Origin: Pontixanthobacter aestiaquae
GTDB taxonomy: Bacteria; Pseudomonadota; Alphaproteobacteria; Sphingomonadales; Sphingomonadaceae
Length of the DNA: 64,000 bases
Assembly: GCF_009827455.1 (NCBI RefSeq)
Contig: NZ_WTYZ01000001.1
Span: forward strand, 1,054,001-1,118,000
Direction: 5' to 3'
The position numbers and the translations under genes were made by a program. A model generated the notes under the pieces. The model did not search any database and was not told the origin of the DNA. It saw only the letters and a list, made by a program, of their open reading frames with translations. Numbering within the stretch: the first letter of the stretch is position 1; each line of letters opens with the position of its first letter. Below are positions 1-10,200 of the stretch, piece after piece.

Positions 1-1
1 T

Positions 2-607
2 GGCATGATCGCTGGGCTGGAGCGACGCGGTGGTGCCGACCGTTTGCTGATCACTGCACCGCTGGGCGGGATTGATATTGTGACAGGCATCACTCTGGCC
101 GACATTGCCAAAACGGAAGAGCGCGAGCCGGTTGATAGCGCGATTGCGATCTTGAAGCAGGGTGATGCTCGGCTTGCGTCTTTCAATATGAACGAAGCAG
201 ACATCGCAGCCTTTGCCGTACAGGACTGGGTCGTCACCGGATCAGACGGATCGACGGGCCACCCACGCAAATATGCCAGCTTTCCCAAAGCCTATCGCGA
301 TCTGGTGAAAAAAGAGGGCATGCCGCTTGCGCGCTTTATCAGACGCAGCAGCGGCAAGACCGCGGAGATTATCGGCCTGACCGATCGTGGCTATCTGAAG
401 CCAGGCTATGCGGCAGATGTCGTGGTGTTTGACCCGGAGGAGTTTGCACCGGTAGCCAGCTATCAGAACCCCCGCGAACTATCTGTAGGGGTGCGCCATC
501 TTCTCGTTAATGGCGCGCTGGCAATCAAGGATGGCCGCTACACTGGCGCTCTGTCGGGAAAGCCGCTTCTCAAACAATCTCCTGCGAGCATAACTGCCTG
601 CGACTGA
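2..607 (+). CDS. N-acyl-D-amino-acid deacylase (D-aminoacylase), C-terminal part
   Basis: The open frame runs in from the left edge, so only the last ~200 residues of an amidohydrolase are present. The motif VTGSDGSTGHPR contains the conserved GSDG aspartate of D-aminoacylases, and the terminal section (GYLKPGYAADVVVFDP) is the small beta-sandwich that closes many metal-dependent amidohydrolases. The family hydrolyses N-acyl-D-amino acids to a free D-amino acid and a carboxylate. The gene converges on an FAD-dependent D-amino-acid dehydrogenase with one base between stops, which fits a shared D-amino-acid salvage role. The missing N-terminus holds most metal ligands, so a related dipeptidase or dihydropyrimidinase-like activity cannot be excluded. 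Confidence 0.8.
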   Translation, partial: GMIAGLERRGGADRLLITAPLGGIDIVTGITLADIAKTEEREPVDSAIAILKQGDARLASFNMNEADIAAFAVQDWVVTGSDGSTGHPRKYASFPKAYRDLVKKEGMPLARFIRRSSGKTAEIIGLTDRGYLKPGYAADVVVFDPEEFAPVASYQNPRELSVGVRHLLVNGALAIKDGRYTGALSGKPLLKQSPASITACD

Positions 608-608
608 C

Positions 609-1826
609 CTACTCTTGTGCCAGTTCCTCAGCCAATATCGCTGCTGATCCCATCGCCATCGTCCAGCCGAGCATACCGTGTCCGGTGTTGACCGCCAGTG
701 ATCGGCCAAGCCGTTTTGTGATTGGCTGCGAGTTGGGCGTGACAGGCCGATGACCAGTCCAGAAACTGGTCGCGGCGTCATAATCGGCAGCATCCGGCAT
801 TGCTTTGCGGGCGGTATTCAGAACTGTTTCAATTCTTTTCTCGTCCAGTTTGGCACTACCATCACCAAGATCGGCAATTCCGGCCACAAGAACCTGATCG
901 CCAATATCTGTGAACACCAAGCGGTGCGCGCTATCGGTTATTGATATCGTCGGTGGGTTTGGCCCGCGCGGAGCTGTGAAGGAATAGCCCTTCATGGGCT
1001 GAACCGGAATGCGGTGACCCAATCGCCGGAGCAGGGATGCGCTTTCATGCCCGGTGCAAATCACCGCCATCGGCGTCTGAAAAATATTGCCGTCAGCCAG
1101 TTCAATCTGCATTCCGTCGGTCCGCTCGCTAATTGATGTGACGAGCGCATTGCGCAAATAATTGAGGCCATATTCGCGCTGGGTGTGCTTTACCAATTGC
1201 GTGGCGAAAAGACTGCAATTGCCGACGCCGTCCGCAGGTGAATAGATCGCGCCTACAAGTTCGTGACCGCATTGCCCTAGCGCTGGTTCCAGCGCCAGGG
1301 CCTCATCCCTGCCGACAGCGCGCTGCACCGTTCCATTACAGACTTTCAGATCCATCGATTGGGCAGCGTGCGCAAGCTCCGTTTTGCTTCGGAAGAGCAC
1401 CAGTTTTCCGGGATTGCTATACTGGAAATCGATGGGATTTTCTGAAAGGAACAGATCAAGCTCACGCCGCGATCGTTGTGCAACCGACAAGCATGCTAAC
1501 GTATTCCCACGAAAACGGGCGGCCGTGCAGTTGCGGACAAACCGGGCAAGCCATTCCAATAGCGCCGGTTCGGGGCGCAAGCTTAGTTGGAATGCGTCGT
1601 CTAGCCCCATAGCGAGAGCGGGAATCTTCGCGAGCAGGCGTGGATTGGCCAGCGCATCGGTATGGCTGTAACTCAGCTGCCGACCATTACCGAGCGAGGT
1701 GCCGAGCGCGGGGCCTTCGCGCGCGTCGAGCATTGTGACTTTCCACCCCGTTCTGGCCAAGGCGTGCGCGGTTGTGACGCCAATGATGCCAGCGCCGATC
1801 ACGACCACATTTTTACCTTTTGCCAT
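609..1826 (-). CDS. FAD-dependent D-amino-acid dehydrogenase (DadA-like oxidoreductase)
   Basis: The protein begins with a Rossmann dinucleotide-binding motif (VVVIGAGIIG) and ends with the DadA-type signature NTGHGMLGWTMAMGS, as expected for the DAO/DadA flavoprotein family of about 400-420 residues. These enzymes oxidise D-amino acids to 2-oxo acids and pass electrons to the respiratory chain. I place the start at the ATG directly before KGKNVVVIG; an upstream ATG would add about 13 residues with no family counterpart. It converges with the N-acyl-D-amino-acid deacylase and diverges from the beta-galactosidase. Exact substrate (D-amino acid, glycine or an opine) cannot be read from sequence alone. 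Confidence 0.82.
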   Translation of the reverse strand: MAKGKNVVVIGAGIIGVTTAHALARTGWKVTMLDAREGPALGTSLGNGRQLSYSHTDALANPRLLAKIPALAMGLDDAFQLSLRPEPALLEWLARFVRNCTAARFRGNTLACLSVAQRSRRELDLFLSENPIDFQYSNPGKLVLFRSKTELAHAAQSMDLKVCNGTVQRAVGRDEALALEPALGQCGHELVGAIYSPADGVGNCSLFATQLVKHTQREYGLNYLRNALVTSISERTDGMQIELADGNIFQTPMAVICTGHESASLLRRLGHRIPVQPMKGYSFTAPRGPNPPTISITDSAHRLVFTDIGDQVLVAGIADLGDGSAKLDEKRIETVLNTARKAMPDAADYDAATSFWTGHRPVTPNSQPITKRLGRSLAVNTGHGMLGWTMAMGSAAILAEELAQE

Positions 1827-1881
1827 ATGCAAATCGTGCGCCTGCATGCGCGATCGAGCCAGCAATAATCCGCATGTCGAG

Positions 1882-1898
1882 CATAGATATCAGCTATG
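1882..1898. promoter_or_regulatory. Candidate operator: CATAG-N7-CTATG inverted repeat
   Basis: A perfect 5-base inverted repeat with a 7-base spacer lies in the ~125-base gap between the divergent DadA-like gene and beta-galactosidase gene. The position suits an operator controlling one or both promoters, but a 5-base arm is short and no adjacent regulator gene is present. Confidence 0.25.
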
Positions 1899-1952
1899 GA
1901 CGGAGTGCTGAAATGCGTGACAAAGCCTTGCTTTCCGGTGCATTGGGCGCGG

Positions 1953-3884
1953 ATGCGATTGGGAACGTGTTATTATCCGGAACACTGGCCGCAGGATATG
2001 TGGGCAGACGATGCGCGCCGTATGGTCGAGGCGGGCTTGTCTCGCGTGCGGATCGGGGAATTTGCGTGGAGCCGGATTGAGCCGGAACCGGCCCGTTTTG
2101 AATGGGAGTGGCTGGATCAGGCGATAGAGGTTCTGCATGCGGCGGGCCTGGGGATTATTCTCGGCACGCCGACTGCTACCCCGCCAAAATGGCTGTGCGA
2201 TAAAATGCCTGATATGTTTGCGGTCGATGCCGACGGGAAAGTACGGGGGTTCGGTTCGCGGCGGCATTATTGTTTCAGCCACCTTGGCTACCGTGAAGAA
2301 GCCGCCCGGATCACGCGGGCTTTGGCAGGGCGATATGGCGAGCATCCGGCGATAATCATGTGGCAAACCGATAATGAGTACGGGTGCCACGATACGGTCC
2401 ACAGCTTCTCGGATAGCGCGCGCGATGCATTCCGGCTGTGGCTTGCAGATCGATACGGCACGGTTGAGGCGCTGAACGAGGCATGGGGTAATGTCTTCTG
2501 GAGCATGGAATACCGCAGCTTCGAGGAGATTGATCTGCCGAACCTGACTGTGACCGAAGCCAATCCCTCGCATTGGTTGGCATTCCGCAGGTTCTCCTCC
2601 GATCAGGTCGTCAGCTTCGATAAGGCGCAGGCCGATATCCTCCGCGAACTTTCGCCGGGCCGTGATGTGATGCACAACGCGATGGGCTTCTATCCCGATT
2701 TTGACCATCACGATCTGGGCAAACAGCTCGATGTGGTGATGTGGGACAGCTATCCGCTTGGCTTCCTAGAGATGTACGCGTTCAGCGAGGCGGATCGGCA
2801 TGACTATGTCCGGCAGGGACATCCCGACATAGCGGCGTTCCATCACGATTTATATCGCGGATGCGGTAAGAACGGCCGCTGGGGTGTCATCGAGCAGCAG
2901 CCGGGGCCTGTGAATTGGGCACGAAACAACCCCGCGCCGCTACCCGGCATGGTGCGGCTATGGACGTTGGAAGCGATGGCGCACGGCGCGGAACTGGTCA
3001 GCTATTTCCGCTGGAGGCAGGCTCCGTTTGCGCAGGAGCAGATGCATGCTGGCTTGCTGCGGCCCGATGGTGAAGCTGCGCCGGGTCTCAAGGAGGCGCA
3101 GCAGGTCGCACCAGAGGTAGAACGCCTCGGTGATATTGGCGCGCCCGTGAAAGACGCCGCACTGGTGTTTAGCTATCCATCCGAATGGGTCACTGCAACG
3201 CAGCCGCAAGGTGAAGGTCTGTCGGCGCTTTGGGCGGCGTTTTATACCTATACCGCGCTGCGGAAACAGGGACTGAATGTCGATATTGTAGCGCCGTCAG
3301 CATCGCTTGATGGCTACGCAATGGCCGTGCTTCCGTGCGCGCCGATTGTGTCTGGCGAGTTGGCGGAGCGGTTGAAGGCGTTCCGTGGACAGATCATCAT
3401 CGGGCCGCGTAGCGGTAGCAAAACTGACGATCTCACGATCCCGCCGGAACTTGCACCGGGGAAGTTGCAATGGGTGTTTGATGGCAAAGTAACCCGCAGC
3501 GAGAGCCTTCGCGCAGGTATCGAGCACCAGGGGGAAGGCTGGGCGGGCCGGCGCTGGCTAGACCATCTGGAGACCGACGCTGATGCTGAACTGGTTGCGG
3601 GTGATGGTACGGTCGCATGCTGGAAGCAGGGCAATGTCCGCTATTGTGCAACCTGGCCAGAGGGTGACGTGATCGACGTGATTGTTGCGCGTGCAGCTGA
3701 AGATGCGGGGCTTGAAACTGTCAAAATGCCCGAAGGATTACGCATCCGGAAGTCGGGCGAATTCGCCTTCGTGTTTAACTACCGAAATGAAGCGCGCGCT
3801 GTGCCCGATGCATTGTGCGGCGAACCAATGATCGGAGAGCGCATCCTACCGGCTGCAGGCCTTGCGGTTTTCGCGCGAGGCTAA
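1953..3884 (+). CDS. Beta-galactosidase, glycoside hydrolase family 42
   Basis: The mature start MRLGTCYYPEHWP is the classic opening of GH42 enzymes, so I prefer this ATG over one 57 bases upstream. The protein is 643 residues, normal for the family. The TIM-barrel catalytic acid/base is Glu142 (in QTDNEYGCH) and the nucleophile Glu314 (in GVIEQQPGPVNW); their spacing matches characterised GH42 enzymes. A trimerisation domain and small C-terminal domain follow. The enzyme hydrolyses terminal beta-galactosides. No signal peptide is visible, so it is probably cytoplasmic and acts on imported oligosaccharides. No sugar transporter or regulator sits beside it. Its TAA overlaps the stop of the convergent VUT transporter on the tetranucleotide CTAA. 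Confidence 0.93.
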   Translation: MRLGTCYYPEHWPQDMWADDARRMVEAGLSRVRIGEFAWSRIEPEPARFEWEWLDQAIEVLHAAGLGIILGTPTATPPKWLCDKMPDMFAVDADGKVRGFGSRRHYCFSHLGYREEAARITRALAGRYGEHPAIIMWQTDNEYGCHDTVHSFSDSARDAFRLWLADRYGTVEALNEAWGNVFWSMEYRSFEEIDLPNLTVTEANPSHWLAFRRFSSDQVVSFDKAQADILRELSPGRDVMHNAMGFYPDFDHHDLGKQLDVVMWDSYPLGFLEMYAFSEADRHDYVRQGHPDIAAFHHDLYRGCGKNGRWGVIEQQPGPVNWARNNPAPLPGMVRLWTLEAMAHGAELVSYFRWRQAPFAQEQMHAGLLRPDGEAAPGLKEAQQVAPEVERLGDIGAPVKDAALVFSYPSEWVTATQPQGEGLSALWAAFYTYTALRKQGLNVDIVAPSASLDGYAMAVLPCAPIVSGELAERLKAFRGQIIIGPRSGSKTDDLTIPPELAPGKLQWVFDGKVTRSESLRAGIEHQGEGWAGRRWLDHLETDADAELVAGDGTVACWKQGNVRYCATWPEGDVIDVIVARAAEDAGLETVKMPEGLRIRKSGEFAFVFNYRNEARAVPDALCGEPMIGERILPAAGLAVFARG

Positions 3885-4552
3885 GCCTGTTCGCGGTCAA
3901 GCCACCGGGCGAACTGCACGAAGCCTGTAATCAGGAACGGCACTAGCACTAGCGACAGCACCACCTTGGCCAGCATTTGACCCGCCAGCAGCGATCCAAT
4001 TGGAAACTCGCCATAGAATGCCAGCGTGATAAAGATCAGCGTGTCGATGGCTTGGCTGAGCGCCGAGGCAATTGCCCCGCGAACCATCAGGCCGACTGTC
4101 CCCGTATCGTCACCACTGCCGCGCAGTTTGGAAAAGATCCAGACATTGAGAAACAGCGACACACCGTAGGCGACCGGCCCCGCCATCATAATCCGCGGCG
4201 TCTGCGAGAGGACCGTCTCGAAGGCGGTGATGTTCTCTACCGGCATTTTGTCTGACGGCGGCAAGAACAGGACCAGCACAACCAAGACGGCAGATGCCGC
4301 GAGAGGTACGAAGCCCCAAAGTACCAACCGGTTTGCCATGGCCTGCCCGTGCAACTGAGCCGTAGTGCTCGACAGCACAACCAACATCAGAAATGCGAAA
4401 ATGCCTGCTTCCACAGCGAGTGGGCCAAGCGCGACTTGCTTGAAGCCCAACACGCCCGCGATCACGGTCATACCGCCATACAGCAACCCAATGAAGAAGA
4501 GCGATGGAGTGATAGGCGTTGGGCCCTGCGGCGCGGTTTGGTTCTCGGTCAT
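3881..4552 (-). CDS. VUT-family membrane protein, probable queuosine precursor transporter
   Basis: This 223-residue protein has about six hydrophobic segments and the pattern of the VUT/YhhQ (DUF165) family, including a VSLFLNVWIFSKL-like middle helix and the segment GAIASALSQAIDTLIFITLAF, characteristic of the family. Members take up queuosine precursors such as preQ0/preQ1 for tRNA modification. An N-terminal stretch rich in polar residues and proline precedes the first helix. The gene stands alone, convergent with the beta-galactosidase and divergent from the nucleoside transporter. No preQ1 riboswitch was recognised in the ~150 bases upstream. Confidence 0.8.
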   Translation of the reverse strand: MTENQTAPQGPTPITPSLFFIGLLYGGMTVIAGVLGFKQVALGPLAVEAGIFAFLMLVVLSSTTAQLHGQAMANRLVLWGFVPLAASAVLVVLVLFLPPSDKMPVENITAFETVLSQTPRIMMAGPVAYGVSLFLNVWIFSKLRGSGDDTGTVGLMVRGAIASALSQAIDTLIFITLAFYGEFPIGSLLAGQMLAKVVLSLVLVPFLITGFVQFARWLDREQA

Positions 4553-4701
4553 AGGTTGCTGACTATTGCCACCTGCGCAAAAAGGGAAGCCGCCGCACCC
4601 CGTTCGCCTGTGGGTAGATGGTTTGACTGACGCGCCGCAAAAGGCGAAGGGATCACGCGAAGATTCGGGCGAGGGGCCCCGATGAATTAGCGAAAGAGAC
4701 T

Positions 4702-6045
4702 ATGCATCCGATCCTAACTAGCCTGCTCGGCATTACCGCTATCCTTGGCATTGCGTTTCTGCTGTCGACCGGCAAACGGCGCATCAAATTGCGCGTCGTG
4801 GGCGCTGCTTTCCTATTGCAGGCTCTGATGGCGCTACTGGTTCTGCGTACTCCATGGGGCGTGCAGGCTATCTCTTTCCTGTCGGACGGGGTGATCGCTT
4901 TGCTCGACTATTCCAAAGTCGGGATCGAGGCAGTGTTCGGCAGTATGGACGACAACCCGTTCACCAATACTTTTGTCATCGCAGCGCTGCCTGTGATCGT
5001 GTTCTTCGCAGCCATCGTCTCCATCCTCTATCACTGGGGTATCATGCAGCGTTTGGTCCGGTGGGTTGGCGGAGCGATTGGCTGGATCACCGGGATCAGC
5101 AAGGTCGAAGCGTTGGGTAGCGCCGCAAATATTTTCGTCGGCCAGTCGGAAAGCCCGCTGGTGGTGCGCCCCTACTTGGCGGCTTTGACACCGAGCAAAT
5201 TGTTCACCCTGATGAGCGTTGGTATGGCTGGCGTCGCAGGCACTATCCTTGCTGCCTATGCCAGCTTTATCGGCTCTGAGGCGGTGCCGTTCCTGCTCGC
5301 TGCAGCCTTTATGTCTGCCCCGGGCGGCATTCTGATGGCGAAAATCATCATGCCTGATGACGAGAGCGAGCTTGCCCGCGATGCTGCCGAGCTGGCCGGA
5401 GTGGAGTCGGAGAAAATCGAACTCCCCGATGCTCGGATCAGTGCAGAAGGGCCCGGCGCTTTGGTGGAGGGCGGCAAACCCAAAGAGGTCGAGATCGCCG
5501 AGACTTTCGAAGAAGGGCACAAGCCAGCCAATGTGATCGAGGCCGCAGCGCAAGGTACGCAGACCGGCGTGAAGCTAGCGGTCGCCGTTGGTGCGATGGT
5601 GATGGTGTTCGTTGCGCTCGTCGCTCTAGCGAACGGCATTCTGGGCGGGGTAGGTGGCTGGTTCGGCTATCCCGATGTCAGCTTCCAGCAATTGATCGGT
5701 TATGTCTTTGCGCCGGTAATGTTTTTGCTGGGCGTCCCGTGGGAGCAAAGCCAGGTTGCCGGCGGATTGTTCGGCACCAAAATCGTGCTCAACGAATTTG
5801 TCGCTTTCATCAATCTTGGCGCGATGGGACCGGAAGTGCTCGGTGATCGCAGCCGTGCGATTGTCACCTTTGCATTGTGCGGTTTCGCGAATTTCAGCTC
5901 GATCGCGATCCAGATGGCGGTTACGGGTGGTCTCGCCCCCAATCAACGTCCCGTTATAGCCAAGCTCGGCCTACGTGCTCTGGCTGCAGGCTCGCTGGCC
6001 AATTTGATGAGTGCAGCACTGGCGGGGCTATTCCTTCCGTACTAA
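4702..6045 (+). CDS. Concentrative nucleoside transporter (CNT/NupC family)
   Basis: A 447-residue polytopic membrane protein with CNT-family landmarks: the segment NIFVGQSESPLVVRPYL in the substrate region and GFANFSSIAIQ near the C-terminus. CNT proteins import nucleosides with Na+ or H+. A hydrophilic charged insertion at roughly residues 215-280 (rich in Asp and Glu) separates two membrane halves and is a common variation in this family. The Fe(II)/2OG oxygenase starts 10 bases after the stop, so the two are probably cotranscribed. Confidence 0.9.
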   Translation: MHPILTSLLGITAILGIAFLLSTGKRRIKLRVVGAAFLLQALMALLVLRTPWGVQAISFLSDGVIALLDYSKVGIEAVFGSMDDNPFTNTFVIAALPVIVFFAAIVSILYHWGIMQRLVRWVGGAIGWITGISKVEALGSAANIFVGQSESPLVVRPYLAALTPSKLFTLMSVGMAGVAGTILAAYASFIGSEAVPFLLAAAFMSAPGGILMAKIIMPDDESELARDAAELAGVESEKIELPDARISAEGPGALVEGGKPKEVEIAETFEEGHKPANVIEAAAQGTQTGVKLAVAVGAMVMVFVALVALANGILGGVGGWFGYPDVSFQQLIGYVFAPVMFLLGVPWEQSQVAGGLFGTKIVLNEFVAFINLGAMGPEVLGDRSRAIVTFALCGFANFSSIAIQMAVTGGLAPNQRPVIAKLGLRALAAGSLANLMSAALAGLFLPY

Positions 6046-6055
6046 GTAGCGACTC

Positions 6056-6973
6056 ATGACTGACATTGCCTCTGTTTCGATTGCGCGCCCGCTGTCCGAA
6101 GTTGCGGAGGAGCTGCGTTCCAGCTTTGCCGAATATGGTTTTGCGGTGATCCGCGATCACGGTATTCCTGCCGATCTCATCGCGCGGGCAGAGGAGATGT
6201 CCAAAGCATTTTTCGCGCTGCCCGAAGAGGTCAAACGCGCGTATATCCTGAAAGATGGCGGCGGCGCGCGCGGTTATACCCCGTTCGGTACCGAGAAAGC
6301 CAAGGACGCGCAGGTCCACGATCTGAAAGAATTCTGGCATGTCGGGCGCGATTTGCCCGAGGGGCACGAGTTGTCCGAATTTATGGCACCCAATATCTGG
6401 CCCAGCGAAGTCGATGGTTTCCGCGAGACATTCGAAGCGCTTTATGCTGCATTCGAAGAAGCGGGTGGTCGCGTGCTGCGGGCTATCGCTTTGGGCCTGG
6501 GGCTTGAAGAGGACTTCTTCGACGCAACGGTCAAAGATGGCAATTCGGTGATGCGGCTGCTGCGTTATCCGCCGCTGGAAGGCGAAGAGGCGGAAGGCGC
6601 AATTCGTGCCGCCGCGCATGGCGATATCAACACTATCACGCTGCTGCTGGGGGCTGAGGAGGCTGGGCTGGAACTGCTTAAGGCCGATGGCGAATGGCTC
6701 GCAATCGATCCGCCCGAAGGCGCTCTGGTTGTGAATATCGGCGATATGCTCGACCGCCTGACCAATGGCCGGCTGGTGTCGACCACGCACCGGGTGGTTA
6801 ACCCGAAAGGCGATGCTGCCTATCGCGCGCGCTATTCAATGCCGTTCTTTCTGCATTTCCGGCCCGATTATGTGATCGAAACGCTGCCATCCTGCGCGGA
6901 CGAAAACTCGCCCGAGCCGATTTCGAGTCACGACTTCCTGCTCCAGCGACTCCGCGAGATTAATCTCGCCTGA
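6056..6973 (+). CDS. Isopenicillin N synthase-family Fe(II)/2-oxoglutarate oxygenase
   Basis: This 305-residue protein has the double-stranded beta-helix iron triad His188-x-Asp190 (AAHGDINT) and His245 (TTHRVVNP), with the 2-oxoglutarate-anchoring Arg259 in RYSMPFF. The N-terminal half matches the DIOX_N domain (FAVIRDHGIP). Such enzymes hydroxylate or otherwise oxidise small molecules using O2 and 2-oxoglutarate; substrates are not predictable from family membership. It lies 10 bases after the nucleoside transporter, so a role on nucleosides or nucleobases is possible but is inference only. The gene is complete. Confidence 0.88.
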   Translation: MTDIASVSIARPLSEVAEELRSSFAEYGFAVIRDHGIPADLIARAEEMSKAFFALPEEVKRAYILKDGGGARGYTPFGTEKAKDAQVHDLKEFWHVGRDLPEGHELSEFMAPNIWPSEVDGFRETFEALYAAFEEAGGRVLRAIALGLGLEEDFFDATVKDGNSVMRLLRYPPLEGEEAEGAIRAAAHGDINTITLLLGAEEAGLELLKADGEWLAIDPPEGALVVNIGDMLDRLTNGRLVSTTHRVVNPKGDAAYRARYSMPFFLHFRPDYVIETLPSCADENSPEPISSHDFLLQRLREINLA

Positions 6974-7024
6974 TTCGGTCTGATATCGCCACTGGTTACA
7001 ATCGGAATCCGATTAGTTGAATCG

Positions 7025-7042
7025 TGTTGCAATGCAGCAACA
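7025..7042. promoter_or_regulatory. 18-base imperfect palindrome upstream of the Oar-like receptor
   Basis: TGTTGC and GCAACA flank a 6-base centre about 190 bases before the receptor start. The region is AT-richer than its surroundings and is the natural place for promoter and regulator sites. A transcription factor dimer could bind here; the identity is unknown. Confidence 0.35.
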
Positions 7043-7087
7043 TTACAAAAGCATGATAAAACAGTTGCTTAGAAGAAGTATGGTTGG

Positions 7088-7127
7088 CTGTGCATAAGAA
7101 TCTGTGCACCCGTCATGATCCGGTCAT
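7088..7127 (+). promoter_or_regulatory. Two direct-repeat pairs upstream of the Oar-like receptor
   Basis: CTGTGCA occurs at 7088-7094 and 7102-7108, a 14-base period. GTCAT occurs at 7112-7116 and 7123-7127, an 11-base period that would place both copies on the same helix face. Together with the palindrome upstream they suggest a layered regulatory region for the receptor gene. No known consensus was recognised. Confidence 0.3.
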
Positions 7128-7230
7128 AAAAACCCTTTTGCGCGTAATGTATCGCTCCTAACGGGCGCACACCGAATTAATTACTGCCGCTTTCCGTCAC
7201 GTTCAGATCGTCAAATAGGGACTGTCTCTC

Positions 7231-10200
7231 ATGAAACTCAAATATCTCTTGGCTGCCAGTGTTGTCAGCCTTTCCGCAACGGCCATGGTGGCTGCTCCGG
7301 CTTCGGCTCAAGAAGTCACGTCGTCGGTTCAAGGTGTCGTTACTGACGAGGCCGGGGATCCAGTGGGCAACGCAGTTGTTGTTCTCACCGATACTCGCAA
7401 CGGTCGTACGAGCACTGTTTCGACATCGCAGAACGGCAATTTCAGCTTCCGTAATTTGGAAGTGGGCGGACCATTCACGATTTCTGCCAATGCTGCTGGC
7501 TACCAGGGTGAGCGGGCTGACGGTATTTTTGTATCGCTTTCGGATTCGACATCGCTTCGGTTCGCGCTTGGCGCTGATGTTGGCGATGATGATGAAATCG
7601 TGGTTACGGCCTCGGCCATCTCGAGCGCCCCGCGAGCACTTGGCCCCGGCACATCTTTCGGTATCGAAGTATTGGAAGACCAGCCATCGCTTAGCCGTGA
7701 TATTCGCGACGTCATTCAAACCGATCCTCGCGTTCTCCTCGACTCCACATTCCCTGACTCGACAAGCAACCGCGGTACAGTTTCTTGTCTCGGCGCATCG
7801 ACGCGCGTGAACTCGCTGACCGTTGACGGCGTCCGCCAAGATGATGGTTTCGGCCTTAACGACAGCGGTTTCCCGAGTGAGTCACAGCCATTCCCATTCG
7901 AAGCGCTTTCGGCTGTCTCGGTTGAGTTCGCTCCTTACGATGTTCAGTACGGCCTATTCTCAGGGTGTAACGTGAACGTTGTTACCAAGTCTGGTACTAA
8001 CGAGTTTCACGGTGGCGGCTTCTTCTACTACAACAGCGACAGCCTGGTTGGTGATACAGTAGACGGTCGAACGATTAGTCTGGGTGAATTCGAGACGAAA
8101 AAGTATGGTGCTTATCTTGGCGGTCCAATCGTCAAAGATAAACTTTTCTTCCACATTACTTACGACCGTGAAGATGGCACTTCCGGCCTGGATGATGGTC
8201 CAGCTGGCTCTGGTGTGGCAAACGAAACCGCAGCGATTACCCAGCAGGACATTGCCGACGTTCAGAATATCCTGAATACTGCATACGGTTTCGATCCGGG
8301 CGGTATTCTCAATTCGATTCCGCGCAGCACAGAGCGTGTTTTAGTTCGTCTCGATGCGAATATTAGCGACAGACACCGTGCTGCTTTCAACTACCAGCGC
8401 ACTCGCGAAGATTTTGTCACACCACAGAACACAGATGCTCGTGATGATGAGCTTGGTCTGTCGTCGAACTATTATCAGTCGGGTAACTCGATCGACAGCT
8501 ACTCACTGCGTTTGTTCTCTGACTGGTCAGATAATTTCTCGACTGAAGTTCGTGTTTCCCGAATTGAAAACAGGGATGTTCAGGACAGCTTGAACGGTGT
8601 CGACTTCCAAGAATTCGAAGTCACAACGCCAGGCGGCGGAACGCTGTTCCTCGGCCCTGATGAATTCCGTCAAGGCAATGATCTGCGTACCACCACCGAC
8701 CAGGTTAAGATTGCTGGTTTCCTGACTGCTGGCGACCACAACTTCACGATCGGCGCAGAGTATGATCGCTACGACGTGTTCAACCTGTTTGTACAGAGTG
8801 CAAACGGGGTTGCAGTGTTTGACAACTTTGCTGACCTGCAAGCGCAGACCCCGTCTGCATTCCGGTTCCGTGGTGCTGTGTCGGGCGATGTGAACGATGC
8901 TGCGGCTTCGTTCCAACGGGATATTTACAGCTTCTATATTCAGGATGAATGGCTTGCCACTGACGCCCTGACGCTGCAGCTCGGCCTGCGTTACGACATG
9001 TATAATGGAAGCAACAAGCCGCTGGGCAACCCGACCTTCCAGCAGCGCTATGGTTTTACCAACCAGAACGCGTTTGATCAGCTTGACATTTTGCAGCCGC
9101 GCTTTGGTTTCAGTTATGATGCCGGCGAAACATTTGCCGGTACGACCACGCTTCGTGGCGGCGTTGGCATCTTCTCTGGCGGTGATCCAACCGTTCTGTT
9201 CTCGAACAGCTACACTAACAATGGTATTACCTTGGACGATGTGGATGAGGGTGATCTCACTGCAGCCGGGATCCCGCTCACCACCGATGGTTTCAATGTT
9301 CCAGCCGGTGCGAACGGTTTGCTCGTGGCGGGCGACGGTGAAGTCAACGCTGTAGACCCCAATTTTAACGTCCCGCATTTCCTGCGCGCGAACTTAGGCG
9401 TCGACCATCAGTTTAACTCGGGATGGCGCCTCGGATTGGATTACATCTATTCGAAGTCTTACGACCCCCTGTTTGTGCAGGATTTGACGCTTGCTCAGAT
9501 TGGCACGGCCCCTGATGGTCGTCCGCTATATCGTCAGGTGGATTTCAACGATCCAGCATGTCAGACAACTCCCGAGACCTGTACAGCGCGTCGTACCAGT
9601 GACTATCTGCTGACAAACGGCGAAGGTGGTCAGGGCCATATCCTTAGTGCTTCGCTTAGTAATAATTGGAGCCAAGAAGCAGGTCCATTGGGCATTGGTG
9701 GTTCTGTAACTCTTGGTTACAGCTACCAAGACGTAACCGAGATCCAACCGCTTACATCGAGCCGTGCGGTGTCGAACTTCGGCAACTTCTCGAAGGTTGA
9801 TATCAATAACCCAACGGTTGGGCGGTCCAACGCGTCACGTGCACACAATGCGATCTTCCGTCTCAATCTGGAAAAGGACCTCATCGGAGAGAACACTACA
9901 TCGTTCACCTTCTTCCTGAAGTATCGTACCGGTCAGCCGTTCAGCTACAACTACGAGACTACCCCATTCGGTGGTCCCGGTGGCAATGGATTTAACCCGT
10001 TTGGCGATTCACGCGCATTTGAAGACCGTGTGTTGCTCTATGTACCGACAGAAAACGACCCTACGGTCGTGTACAATGCTGGGTTCAATTTGGCAGCGTT
10101 TAACACGTTCCTCACCGAAAGCGGTCTTGACCAATTCCGCGGTGAAATTGTTGAGCGTAACGCGTTCGAGAGCGATGACTACTGGGATCTGGATCTTCGT

